Assembly (NCBI RefSeq): GCF_001956295.1
Contig: NZ_MRTD01000004.1
Location: 310,001 to 374,000 of the forward strand
Length of the DNA stretch: 64,000 nt
DNA from: Paenibacillus sp. FSL A5-0031
Lineage (GTDB): Bacteria; Bacillota; Bacilli; Paenibacillales; Paenibacillaceae
Reading direction: 5' to 3'
Both the position numbers and the translations under genes were made by a program. Shown one piece after another: positions 24,319-32,577 of this stretch (the first letter of the stretch is position 1; each line of letters starts with the position of its first letter). Below the pieces are notes generated by a model. The model was not told the origin of the DNA. It saw only the letters and a list, made by a program, of their open reading frames with translations, and searched no databases.

Positions 24319-25383
24319 TTACATGGTTTTGGTCATTTCTCTACGTCTACGAATCGTTCTTCTAATTAAAATATCACAAATAAGCAGCCCTACGCCAACA
24401 ACAAAGTCGACAAACCCAACAAAAATAGCGTTAAACGGATAACCGCCCATTTTCGAGATATAATATACCGTAAAAGCAAAAATCCCAAATGCACTGATCG
24501 TAAATAAAAAACTTTTTCTAAAAAACAGCGCAAGCGCTGCAGCAATTACCGTTAATGCGGCGACTGTTCCCAGCACCAAGAGATTATGATCCTTCTCTAT
24601 ATTCGTTGGATACAACAATCTTTTGGGATACGTGTAAGAAAAATACCAGTCCTTGCTGGGCAATTCATTAAAAACAGCTTTGAATGTTTTGGAGTCCGTT
24701 TGTTCCATTGCTAAATTCGAATGAAGCAAAGCGCCGGGTTCGCTTAGCCGTATTTCAAGCTCGACATGCGGTTCTCCCTCCCAGAAAGCTGCTGGGGTCA
24801 AATAATAAAGATGGGAAAAAATCGTCGTAATCACGCCTTTATTATACATCCCCCCATTTTCAATATAGTTGATGACAATATTTTTCGTTTCGTTCGGCTC
24901 AAAAGATAAAGGGAACCTCGCTCCTTGTGCTGGCCCAATTTCAGATGAATAATTGGATAAACGCAGCTCCTTGCCGCTTACTGGATCAGTGACCGTATTT
25001 TTCACTTGGGTATTTTGCCAATTAACCGTCTTTACATTCGGATCCATGATCGCATTAATCTCATTATTTCCCTCTGATACCATAAAGGCCTCACTTACAG
25101 GCGTTACAAATAAAACCTCCAAGTCCTTGGCGGAATCGGAAGTATTGTGAAGTTCATACTGAACCGTTACTTCCGCATGGCTTTTGTACCGTTCGATATC
25201 ACGGAAGGTAAACACAACCTTCTCACGAACCAAACTCACTTGCGATTGATCATCCAGCTCCAGCCTGCCATAACCTTCCGCAGGATAATGCAGCGGTCCC
25301 CCGTTGGCACTTGCCGCTTCTGGTAAAAGCATAAATAATAGGACAGCGGTCAAAATCAATGGTCGAAGCTTATGCAGGAACAC
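24319..25383 (-). CDS. exported membrane-anchored protein of unknown function
   Basis: This 354-residue protein has an N-terminal signal peptide (LTAVLLFMLLPEAASA). A long extracytoplasmic beta-rich region (about 28-265; TVQYELHNTSDSAKDLEVLF) is followed by three C-terminal membrane segments (about 270-345) and a basic tail. The start is GTG with GAGGTGAT close upstream. A copy of the two-hairpin repeat lies 34 bases upstream. I do not recognise the family. It lies upstream of tyrS on the same strand, separated by 73 bases without a clear terminator, so read-through into tyrS is possible. Confidence 0.65.
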   Translation of the reverse strand: MFLHKLRPLILTAVLLFMLLPEAASANGGPLHYPAEGYGRLELDDQSQVSLVREKVVFTFRDIERYKSHAEVTVQYELHNTSDSAKDLEVLFVTPVSEAFMVSEGNNEINAIMDPNVKTVNWQNTQVKNTVTDPVSGKELRLSNYSSEIGPAQGARFPLSFEPNETKNIVINYIENGGMYNKGVITTIFSHLYYLTPAAFWEGEPHVELEIRLSEPGALLHSNLAMEQTDSKTFKAVFNELPSKDWYFSYTYPKRLLYPTNIEKDHNLLVLGTVAALTVIAAALALFFRKSFLFTISAFGIFAFTVYYISKMGGYPFNAIFVGFVDFVVGVGLLICDILIRRTIRRRREMTKTM

Positions 25384-25416
25384 TCCATCACCTCGTTCTC
25401 CGATTGTTGAGCTTCA

Positions 25417-25511
25417 CAAGCAAAAACGCCTCCAGCATCCTCTGGATGCTGAAGTAGCTTTGACGATGAAATTTAAGATAAGTAGGAGCATAGATTTACT
25501 TTCTTATATTT
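25417..25511 (-). repeat. two-hairpin dispersed repeat, copy A
   Basis: On the plus strand it reads CAAGCAAAAACGCCTCCAGC, then TCCTCTGGATGCTGAAG and TAGCTTTGACGATGAAAT, ending TTCTTATATTT. It matches copy B (27304-27403) closely. The inner stem GCATC/GATGC here is GCGTC/GACGC in copy B, a covarying base pair. It lies just upstream of the gene at 24319-25383. Confidence 0.7.
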
Positions 25512-25558
25512 AAAAAAAGAAGCCTCCATATGTATTATTTTACCACATGAGAGGCTTC
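25512..25558 (-). terminator. intrinsic terminator of glnS
   Basis: GAAGCCTC (25519-25526) pairs with GAGGCTTC (25551-25558), with further inner pairs. Seven T follow on the minus strand. It lies 15 bases past the glnS stop. Confidence 0.85.
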
Positions 25559-25572
25559 ATCTTGTTATCGCT

Positions 25573-27252
25573 TTATTTTTTCTTCCACGTATCCTTAAGC
25601 GGTACGATGCGATTGAAGACTAACTTCGTATTCGTTGTATGTTTTTTGTCCACGCAAAAGTATCCATGCCGAACGAATTGGAACTTATCCTCTGGCTGCG
25701 GAAGAACCTCAAAAGGCTCAATCCTACAATCTTTCACGATTTGCAGTGAGTTCGGATTAATGACGCTGTCCCAAGCTATATCGGTATCATTCGGGACTTC
25801 ATTACCCCGCAGCAGACTCTCATAAAGGTGGACATCCACCTTAGCCGCGTGACTCTCCGAAACCCAGTGGATCGTCCCCTTCACCTTCCGGCCGGTAAAG
25901 CCCGTTCCGCTTTTCGTTTCGGGATCGTAAGTGCAGCGAAGCTCAATGATCTCACCTGTGGCTTCATCTTTAATGACTTCCTCACATCTAATGAAGTAGG
26001 CGCCGATCAGCCGGACTTCAGCTCCGGGTGCTAATCTGTGAAACCCTTTGGACGGCTGCTCCATAAAATCATCTTTCTCTATAAATAGCGTGCTAGAGAA
26101 GGTGACCTTGCGTTTGCCAAGCGTGTCGTTCTCGCTATTATTATCAATGGACAACAGCTCGGTTTGGCCCTCCGGATAATTAGTAATGACCACTTTCAGT
26201 GGATGGATGACGGCCATTACACCTTTGACCTTCGCCTTCAAATCCTGTCTTGTCGCATGCTCCAGCATCGCGATATCAACGGAATTTTGTGCTCTAATCA
26301 TGCCGATCTCATCGATAAAATTTCTAATGCTCTCGGGCGTAAGGCCTCTTCGCCTGAGTCCACGGATCGTTGGCAGCCTTGGATCATCCCAGCCGTCGAC
26401 GAAGCCGCCCTCAACGAGCTGTCTCAAATATCGCTTGCTCGTCACGACACCCGTTAGATTCAGCCTGCCGAATTCCCTTTGCCTTGGCGGATGAGCAAAT
26501 TCCAGCTCCTCCAATACCCATTCGTACAAAGGACGATGGTCTTTGAACTCAATGGAGCATAACGAGTAGGTAATGCCCTCGATGGCATCTTGAATCGGAT
26601 GGGCAAAATCGTACATCGGATAAATGCACCACTTATTTCCCGTCCGGTAATGCTCAGCATGGATAATGCGATAAATAACGGGATCTCTTAAATTAATATT
26701 AGGCGCACTCATATCGATTTTGGCACGCAATACTTTGGAAGCGGCCTTAAAATCACCATTTTTCATTTTCGCAAACTGCTCTAAATTTTCATCAATGGAG
26801 CGGTTTCGGTAAGGGCTATCCTTGCCCGGCTCCGTAAGCGTCCCCCGATATTCCGTTACTTCCTCTGGCGATAATTCACAAACATAAGCCTTTCCTTTAC
26901 TTATGAGCGCAATAGCAGCGTCATATATCGCATCCGAATAATCCGAACCATAATAAATATGGCTGCCCGGACGATAACCAAGCCAATTGATATCTTCGAT
27001 AATAGCATTCACATATTCGATATCCTCCTTCAGAGGATTCGTGTCGTCAAATCGCAAATGAAACTTCCCATTATACTTTTGCGCAATCGTATAGTTTGTA
27101 TGGATAGCATAAGCGCTTCCGATATGCAGATATCCATTAGGCTCAGGCGGAAACCGCGTGCACATTTCTCGTGTAAACACGCCTGCTTGAAGATCCTCAT
27201 TAATGATTTTGTATAAAAAATGATCCGTGTTCGGCTCTAATTCGCTGCTCAT
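25573..27252 (-). CDS. glnS: glutaminyl-tRNA synthetase
   Basis: This 559-residue class Ic enzyme charges tRNA-Gln directly. PPEPNGYLHIGSAY carries the HIGH motif (residues 43-46), and VTSKRYLRQLV is the KMSKS equivalent near 272. The GlnRS signatures LRFDDTNP and YPMYDFAHPIQDAIEGITY are present, followed by a C-terminal anticodon-binding beta-barrel region. Most Bacillota make Gln-tRNA with GatCAB, so a GlnRS is an uneven feature of the phylum, though known in Paenibacillus-type genomes. A T-box leader precedes it, and repeat copy B lies between leader and start. Confidence 0.95.
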   Translation of the reverse strand: MSSELEPNTDHFLYKIINEDLQAGVFTREMCTRFPPEPNGYLHIGSAYAIHTNYTIAQKYNGKFHLRFDDTNPLKEDIEYVNAIIEDINWLGYRPGSHIYYGSDYSDAIYDAAIALISKGKAYVCELSPEEVTEYRGTLTEPGKDSPYRNRSIDENLEQFAKMKNGDFKAASKVLRAKIDMSAPNINLRDPVIYRIIHAEHYRTGNKWCIYPMYDFAHPIQDAIEGITYSLCSIEFKDHRPLYEWVLEELEFAHPPRQREFGRLNLTGVVTSKRYLRQLVEGGFVDGWDDPRLPTIRGLRRRGLTPESIRNFIDEIGMIRAQNSVDIAMLEHATRQDLKAKVKGVMAVIHPLKVVITNYPEGQTELLSIDNNSENDTLGKRKVTFSSTLFIEKDDFMEQPSKGFHRLAPGAEVRLIGAYFIRCEEVIKDEATGEIIELRCTYDPETKSGTGFTGRKVKGTIHWVSESHAAKVDVHLYESLLRGNEVPNDTDIAWDSVINPNSLQIVKDCRIEPFEVLPQPEDKFQFVRHGYFCVDKKHTTNTKLVFNRIVPLKDTWKKK

Positions 27253-27303
27253 TGTAAAACCTCCAATTTAGGGTTGCTATCGATACCTTGATTTTTCATG
27301 TCC

Positions 27304-27403
27304 CAAGCAAAAACGCCTTCGGCGTCCTTTAGACGCTGAAGTAGCTTTGACGGTGAAATATAAGCCCTTTATAAGCTAACAAACTTATAAATTCTTATAT
27401 TTC
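27304..27403 (-). repeat. two-hairpin dispersed repeat, copy B
   Basis: This is the best-preserved copy. One hairpin is GCGTC-CTTTA-GACGC with an adjoining ACGCC-TTC-GGCGT. The second is a long inverted repeat with outer arms GAAATATAAG and CTTATATTTC and inner arms TTTATAAG and CTTATAAA. It sits in the glnS leader, between the T-box terminator and the start codon. Confidence 0.7.
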
Positions 27404-27410
27404 AAAAAAC

Positions 27411-27700
27411 AAAAAAAAAATTCCACCCCCAAGACTTCGCGTCTTGGGGACGAAATTTTTCGCGGTACCACCCCAGATTCGTTAATATGTCGCCATATTA
27501 ACCTCTTCAAGTACGGCACCAAAGGATGCTTATACTCTAGCTCTATAACAGGAGCTCCTGTCACAGCATCCCCTTGTTCAGGTTCCGATGTGATGCTCAG
27601 AGACTTGTTTCGATAAACCATTCCTTGCCCCTTTTCAGCTGCCGGGGCTCTCTGCGAAAGAATTTGTTTATGTACTCTTCTCGTCATCGCCTTTTTCAAT
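27411..27700 (-). promoter_or_regulatory. T-box riboswitch controlling glnS
   Basis: The minus strand contains the T-box sequence GGGGTGGTACCGCG (27461-27474), which pairs with the acceptor end of uncharged tRNA. It is followed by the terminator stem CCCCAAGAC/GTCTTGGGG (27427-27449) and a run of ten T with more beyond. Stem I sequence extends upstream to about 27700. A CAA (Gln) triplet in CTGAACAAGG (27574-27576) is a plausible specifier, but I did not fold the leader. Low Gln-tRNA charging would favour the antiterminator and glnS expression. Confidence 0.9.
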
Positions 27701-27769
27701 ATTTCATATATGTTAACAAATCGTTCCCTGAATTGTAAATGGTTATTCTACACAGTAAGCTAGACCATA

Positions 27770-28111
27770 CTAATGCCTTGGCGCCCACAGTATAACTGAA
27801 ACACCGACCAAGCAAATAGCAGCACCTATCCAGTCGTATAAATCAGGTGTTTTTTTATCGACAAGCCAGCCCCACAAAACAGCCATTACTATAAAAACGC
27901 CCCCGTACGCCGCATAGACTCTTCCGAACGAGGGGAAAGATTGAAATGTAGCAATAACACCATATAGCGCTAAAGCTACACCTCCGACCATTCCCCAATA
28001 CATCGGCTTGCCTTCACGCAGCCATAACCAAATCAGGTATCCCCCACCTATTTCAGCTAACCCTGCTAGTAAAAATACCAATATTCCTGTAATCATCTCT
28101 TTCACATCCAT
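27770..28111 (-). CDS. YnfA/UPF0060 family small membrane protein
   Basis: This 113-residue protein has four membrane helices and the UPF0060 pattern: [20 protein letters not shown], then [32 protein letters not shown] and the C-terminal [20 protein letters not shown]. The family resembles half-size DMT transporters; the function is poorly defined. It lies downstream of the SRPBCC gene on the same strand. Confidence 0.9.
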   Translation of the reverse strand: MDVKEMITGILVFLLAGLAEIGGGYLIWLWLREGKPMYWGMVGGVALALYGVIATFQSFPSFGRVYAAYGGVFIVMAVLWGWLVDKKTPDLYDWIGAAICLVGVSVILWAPRH

Positions 28112-28138
28112 TAACCCAAGCTGATTGAATACTTATTT

Positions 28139-28621
28139 CTAAGCCTGAGGTAAATTTTCAAAAGCTTGTACATATTTATCGTATTTCATTTTCCATACAT
28201 CCTTGCGAGAGGCAATGGTATTTCCATCCAGCAATGCCTCGATAACATCCAAACATACATCCCAGCCGGCAATATCTCTAGGGGTATGCGCTGTAATTTG
28301 GGTAAGCTTCTCGATCAAAACCAAGCGACAGCCCTCTGGCTCTGCATCTAATTCAAAACGAACGATATCCTCAGCCCACGTAAACTCCAAAACCGATAAC
28401 GCTTTGAGCCTGGTGATGGCCATCTCTTCAAATTGTCCATTCTGCATATCAAATTTTATTAATCCGCCTTCACGCAGGTCCGCAACATGCAGTTCGGGGA
28501 ACCACTGTGCCAGCTTCTCGTTGTCAGTCAGCATCGACCAGACACTCTCCACAGCATGCTTCAAATTGCGCTCGAAACGGACCGAATATCCATTCTCAGC
28601 TTGGGTAATGGATGCCAACAT
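28139..28621 (-). CDS. SRPBCC/AHSA1 domain protein
   Basis: This 160-residue START-like protein has the AHSA1 pattern: an N-terminal strand SVRFERNLKHAVESVWSML, then NEKLAQWFPE, a central sheet and a C-terminal helix (GWDVCLDVIEALLDG). These proteins bind hydrophobic ligands or Hsp90-like partners; bacterial members are mostly unassigned. GAGGTGA precedes the ATG. It probably shares a transcript with the YnfA-type gene 27 bases downstream. Confidence 0.8.
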   Translation of the reverse strand: MLASITQAENGYSVRFERNLKHAVESVWSMLTDNEKLAQWFPELHVADLREGGLIKFDMQNGQFEEMAITRLKALSVLEFTWAEDIVRFELDAEPEGCRLVLIEKLTQITAHTPRDIAGWDVCLDVIEALLDGNTIASRKDVWKMKYDKYVQAFENLPQA

Positions 28622-28642
28622 GTCTACTCACCTCATCCTTAT

Positions 28643-28897
28643 TTATTCCTGATTAAATTTTTTCTCAAAAACAGACCATCGAATCAAAGAAAGAGTAACA
28701 CCTACGACAACTGAAATAAAAATAATAGGTGCCATTTCGATTTGATCTACACTTTTACGACCTAGTACAATGAGTACTCCCTGAATAATTAACACGTAAA
28801 TCAATAAATAAAGCACCCATCTAATAGCGTATGGCAGCCTGCCCTTTGTTCTTATCTTGCTCCATTTCTCGCGATTGAATTTGTTGAAGTCATTCAC
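28643..28897 (-). CDS. small two-helix membrane protein
   Basis: This protein of 84 residues has a basic N-terminus (NDFNKFNREKWSKIRTKGR) and two membrane helices (YLLIYVLIIQGVLIVL and IIFISVVVGVTLSLI). I chose the GTG at 28897 because GAGGGA lies about six bases upstream; the longer TTG start at 28915 has no site. No family is recognised. It is 21 bases upstream of the SRPBCC gene and may be co-transcribed. Confidence 0.6.
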   Translation of the reverse strand: MNDFNKFNREKWSKIRTKGRLPYAIRWVLYLLIYVLIIQGVLIVLGRKSVDQIEMAPIIFISVVVGVTLSLIRWSVFEKKFNQE

Positions 28898-28999
28898 AGG
28901 TTTTCCCTCACTCAATTACATATTTCTAGTGATACATACTCCCGAAATAGGATTCAGCACCTTATTTAATATGGCGATTATAACATAAGTATAAACAAA

Positions 29000-29042
29000 A
29001 ATAGGCTGCAGCAAGAAGAAAAATCCTTCTTCACTACAGCCC
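29000..29042 (-). terminator. terminator of the LacI-regulated operon
   Basis: GGCTG..AG..AGAAG pairs with CTTCTT..CT.CAGCC (29004-29042). TATTTTTG follows on the minus strand. It lies beyond the Gfo/Idh/MocA gene, the last gene of the operon. Confidence 0.7.
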
Positions 29043-29079
29043 TGCACGTCAACCGACTATTCATTTTTGTTATATGAGG

Positions 29080-30237
29080 CTATGAAAACAACAAAGAATC
29101 GCTAATTGCAGGTACATCCATCCACTGTCTCGACTCGGCAGAACGCTCAACGGCTTCAATAACGAGCTGATTTCTATAGCCGTCCTCGAAATTCGGAGCA
29201 GGATTAATGCCGCTGTGCAGCCCTTCCATGAACGTCGCCATCATATTAATAAAGGTATGCTCGTAGCCGATAATATGACCAGCCGGCCAATAGCTTCCGG
29301 CGAAAGGGTGTACCTGCTCTGTACACTGAATTGTGCGAAAGCCCTGAATGCCTTCTGGATCGTCCTCCAAATACAATTGAAGAAGATTCATATGCTCCAT
29401 ATCCCATCGTATAGACCCTTTTGACCCGTTTATTTCAAATCGATGTCCATTGCGGTTGCCCTTGGCAAATCTGCTCGCTTCGAAGACACCGATCGCGCCA
29501 TTTGCAAATTTAGCTAGGAAAGAGGAGGCATCATCAACATCAACACAGCCTCTTTCCCCCATCTTGCCCTCCAGAGGCCGCTCTTTCACAAACGTATGAA
29601 GCAAGCCTGTTACTTCGGAAATTTCTCCGATTAGGAATCTCGAGAGGTCAACTACATGCGACATCAGGTCACCGTGCGCTCCTGAACCGCTTTGCTCCTT
29701 GCGGAGACGCCACCCTATCGGAATATTCGGATCTGCCAGCCAATCCTGTAAATACTCGCCTCGAAAATGATAGATTTTACCTAACCTGCCCTCATCGATC
29801 AGCTTCTTAGCTAGCTGTATCGCAGGCGCAAAACGATAATTATGGCAAATCATATGCATAACGCCTGCTTTTTTTACCGCCTGCAGCATCTCCGCTGCTT
29901 GGCTTGCATTGACCGCGAGCGGCTTCTCGCAAATGACGTGCTTGCCCGCTTCTGCCGCAGCGATTGCGATCTCAGCATGAAGATGATTGGGGGCTCCGAT
30001 GTCAATGACATCAATATCCTGTCGTTCAATAAGCTTTCTCCAATCTGTCTCCCAGGAGAGCCACCCCATCTTATGGGCCGCCGCGCTGACTTCCGCTTCA
30101 TTCCGCCCTGCGATTGCCTGCAGCACAGGCTCTACCGGCGAATCGAAGTAGAAAGGCAGATCGCGATAGGCGTGGCTATGCGCTTTCCCCATAAACTTAT
30201 AACCAATCATGCCAATTCTAGCTGTTTTCTTCATCAT
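29080..30237 (-). CDS. Gfo/Idh/MocA family NAD(P)-dependent oxidoreductase
   Basis: This 385-residue sugar/cyclitol dehydrogenase-type protein has an N-terminal Rossmann domain (ARIGMIGYKFMGKAHSHAY), the EKPLA motif (HVICEKPLAVNASQAAEM, Lys about residue 100) and a C-terminal alpha/beta domain (GEYLQDWLADPNIPIGWRLR, with GAHGDLMSHVVDLSRF). Family enzymes oxidise or reduce hydroxyls on sugars, inositols or glycosides, sometimes to 3-keto intermediates. The start abuts the VOC stop codon with no gap. Last gene of the transporter operon. Confidence 0.88.
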   Translation of the reverse strand: MMKKTARIGMIGYKFMGKAHSHAYRDLPFYFDSPVEPVLQAIAGRNEAEVSAAAHKMGWLSWETDWRKLIERQDIDVIDIGAPNHLHAEIAIAAAEAGKHVICEKPLAVNASQAAEMLQAVKKAGVMHMICHNYRFAPAIQLAKKLIDEGRLGKIYHFRGEYLQDWLADPNIPIGWRLRKEQSGSGAHGDLMSHVVDLSRFLIGEISEVTGLLHTFVKERPLEGKMGERGCVDVDDASSFLAKFANGAIGVFEASRFAKGNRNGHRFEINGSKGSIRWDMEHMNLLQLYLEDDPEGIQGFRTIQCTEQVHPFAGSYWPAGHIIGYEHTFINMMATFMEGLHSGINPAPNFEDGYRNQLVIEAVERSAESRQWMDVPAISDSLLFS

Positions 30238-30645
30238 TTAGCTTCTACTTTGCGGCGAGCGCGGATCAAGCTGCATAAATTCGATAGGGAAGCCGTCAGG
30301 GTCCTTCGCCCAGCATTGTAGATTGAGGTCTTTGCCTTGTTTGGGCTCACTGTCCAGCTCAATGCCATGTTTCTTCAAATGGTCAGCGATTTCATAAATA
30401 TCATCGACCTCGAAGCAAATATGTGTCGAGCCCGCATTTTTTGGATTGCTGATATATTCACGGGTACCGCCATAAAACAGTTCAATAAATTGGCCATCGG
30501 CCACCTTCAAATAATTAATCCATGGCTTGCCTTCATCGTCATCCAGCTTGAAAGCTTGCTCGAAGCCAAGTACCTCACTATAGAAATGAAGCGATTTGTC
30601 CATATCCGATACAACAAATGCGATATGCGCGTTACCTTTTAACAT
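30238..30645 (-). CDS. VOC family (glyoxalase/epimerase-fold) enzyme 1
   Basis: This 135-residue two-module VOC protein keeps the His/Glu metal set: His in NAHIAFVV, Glu in FIELFYGG, His in STHICFEV and Glu in PIEFMQLD, as in glyoxalase I. It is clearly paralogous to the next gene; both share the start M-K-G, the DMDKSLHFY or DMEKSLHFY helix and KPWI-YLKV. VOC enzymes catalyse isomerisation, epimerisation or lyase reactions at metal-bound substrates. Two bases separate it from the upstream paralog. Confidence 0.88.
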   Translation of the reverse strand: MLKGNAHIAFVVSDMDKSLHFYSEVLGFEQAFKLDDDEGKPWINYLKVADGQFIELFYGGTREYISNPKNAGSTHICFEVDDIYEIADHLKKHGIELDSEPKQGKDLNLQCWAKDPDGFPIEFMQLDPRSPQSRS

Positions 30646-30647
30646 CG

Positions 30648-31094
30648 TTATGCCTCCTTTTTTGCACTGCTTTTGGCATGCGGGGAATCGGGATGAATCT
30701 GCACAAACTCAACCGCATTTCCGTCGGGATCATGTATCCAGCAGTTATGATTTAAATCCTTGCCGTGTCCAGGCTTGTCATCATTCATCAGTCCATGCTC
30801 ATAGAAGCGCTTCGCAAGCTCCGCGATATTATCGGTTTCGAAGCAGAAGTGGTGATATCCAATTAAGTCCGGCGCATAGCGGTTTTCCGGCACCTTTACC
30901 CCGTCATAAAACAATTCCAAAAACTGTCCGCCTGACACCTTCAAATAAACGATCCATGGCTTATTATCGTCATCATGAATTTCAAACGCTTTGGTCAATC
31001 CAGCAATGTCGCAGTAAAAGTGCAAAGACTTTTCCATGTCTGTGACACGAATCGCGTTGTGAGCAATACCTTTTATCATATGAATCCTCCTCAA
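30648..31094 (-). CDS. VOC family enzyme 2, paralog of enzyme 1
   Basis: This 148-residue VOC protein shows the same four predicted metal ligands: His in IAHNAIRV, Glu in FLELFYDG, His in GYHHFCFET and Glu in AVEFVQIH. Its identity to the neighbouring 135-residue protein is high enough to suggest tandem duplication. The C-terminus is basic and slightly longer. The AGGAGG-type site upstream of the ATG is clear. Its place in the operon suggests a role on the transported substrate. Confidence 0.88.
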   Translation of the reverse strand: MRRIHMIKGIAHNAIRVTDMEKSLHFYCDIAGLTKAFEIHDDDNKPWIVYLKVSGGQFLELFYDGVKVPENRYAPDLIGYHHFCFETDNIAELAKRFYEHGLMNDDKPGHGKDLNHNCWIHDPDGNAVEFVQIHPDSPHAKSSAKKEA

Positions 31095-31136
31095 AATCTA
31101 ATTTTCTTGAGACTCCGCTTGTGCGATGTGCTTCGC

Positions 31137-31616
31137 TTAATTTTGTTTTGGACCAAGCTCCTGAAGCCCCAAAGTTACGCCCAGCATGTTCTCCGAGTCA
31201 AAATAGGAATAACGTCCGGAGCCATACTCTCCTTTGTGAGTAAGCGGTGCACCCTGCTGCTGCATGAAATCGATATGCTGTTCAAAGCCATTGATCGTAA
31301 AAGCAATAAAGTGAACGCCTTGCCCATGCTTTTGCTTATATTCATTCCAAGGGCTAGGCTCATCCAGCGGCTCTAGCAGCTCTACGGTTACCGGACCCAG
31401 CTGCAAATTCGCAAATTTTGTCCGCGTGTCACGATATTCGCCGCGGTACCACGTATAATTGTCATCCGTATGCTCTGTGCTTGGCTCCTCTAGCTTCGGC
31501 ACTTGAATTTCTGGCAGCGGCAGGTTGAATAAACGGCAATAATGGTTGACTGCCTCTTCAATGTTATCTACAACGAGCCCTATTTTGGTTAAGCTGGAAT
31601 TCTGAATATGATTCAC
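31137..31616 (-). CDS. VOC family enzyme 3, methylmalonyl-CoA epimerase-like
   Basis: This 159-residue VOC protein diverges from the other two. Its first strand (LTKIGLVVDNIEEAVNHY) has Lys where the first metal-binding His is expected. A Glu is kept in TVELLEPL and a His in VHFIAFTING, and the last strand (GVTLGLQEL) lacks the usual Glu. The layout resembles methylmalonyl-CoA epimerase-type VOC proteins. With ligands missing it may be metal-free or bind differently. It lies between the permease gene and the VOC pair. Confidence 0.82.
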   Translation of the reverse strand: MNHIQNSSLTKIGLVVDNIEEAVNHYCRLFNLPLPEIQVPKLEEPSTEHTDDNYTWYRGEYRDTRTKFANLQLGPVTVELLEPLDEPSPWNEYKQKHGQGVHFIAFTINGFEQHIDFMQQQGAPLTHKGEYGSGRYSYFDSENMLGVTLGLQELGPKQN

Positions 31617-31686
31617 ATGCGCACATCCTTTTCCGATAAATTAGTTATTTAATCGTCGTCATTTAGCAACTCACTCTAATAAACTA

Positions 31687-32571
31687 TTAGTCGTTGCTCC
31701 CCCAGCGGTTGCTAACCTTGAATAGAACCAGCGTAAAGACTAGAGCTATAACAAGCAGCACCCATGCCATAGCCGAAGCGTACCCCATCTTCGCATACTG
31801 GAAGGCATTCTGATAAAGGTATAGAGAATAGAACATCGTTGATCCATTCGGCCCGCCCTGCGTAATAATGAAAGATTCTGCAAACGATTGAAAGGTGCCG
31901 ATAATGCCGGTAATGACATTAAAGAGAATGACCGGCCTGAGCATAGGCAATGTAATAGAAAACATCTTTTGCATCGAATTGGCGCCATCAATTGATGCCG
32001 CTTCATAAAGCGATTCTGGAATACCTTGTAGTCCGGCAAGATAAATAATGATCGATCCGCCAGCACCCCATAGCCCCATAAGGATAAAAGCAGGCTTCGA
32101 CCAGCTTGGACTGGCAAACCACCCGGGGCCATCAATGCCAATCCAGCCAAGTACTGTATTTACCACACCAGAATCCGGCTGCAGCACCCACACCCACAGA
32201 ATCGACAGGATAACAAATGGTACGAGCGTCGGCAGAAAAAAGATCACCCGGAAAAAGGCCATGCCTTTAACCTTCTTATTATTAAGTAGAATCGATATAA
32301 ATACGGTACATGCCGTTATGACAGTAAGACCTATAAACACCATATACAACGTATTCTTAAGCACGGTATAAAACATATCATCGCCGGTAAAAAGCGTCTT
32401 ATAATTCTCCAGACCAACAAAGACAGGCGGATTGATGATATCGTAGTCGGTTAATGAATAATAGAACGAACTGATTAACGGGTAAGCAGTGAAAAACAAG
32501 AATCCAACAATCCACGGTGAAATAAAGAGCAAACCGTTGACCAAATCTTTTCTCATCATATTCATCTTCAT
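31687..32571 (-). CDS. sugar ABC transporter permease, MalF/UgpA type
   Basis: This 294-residue inner-membrane permease has six helices and the EAA loop YEAASIDGANSMQKMFSITL, which contacts the ATPase. It belongs to the CUT1 family, which imports oligosaccharides or glycosides. Six bases separate it from the MalG-type gene. No ATP-binding subunit is encoded here; in Bacillota a shared MsmX-type ATPase usually serves such systems. Confidence 0.92.
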   Translation of the reverse strand: MKMNMMRKDLVNGLLFISPWIVGFLFFTAYPLISSFYYSLTDYDIINPPVFVGLENYKTLFTGDDMFYTVLKNTLYMVFIGLTVITACTVFISILLNNKKVKGMAFFRVIFFLPTLVPFVILSILWVWVLQPDSGVVNTVLGWIGIDGPGWFASPSWSKPAFILMGLWGAGGSIIIYLAGLQGIPESLYEAASIDGANSMQKMFSITLPMLRPVILFNVITGIIGTFQSFAESFIITQGGPNGSTMFYSLYLYQNAFQYAKMGYASAMAWVLLVIALVFTLVLFKVSNRWGSND

Positions 32572-32577
32572 ACACTC

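Noticed and set aside
27385..27699. 104-codon open frame on the minus strand
   Set aside because: It coincides with the T-box leader and its terminator; the structured RNA explains the sequence better.
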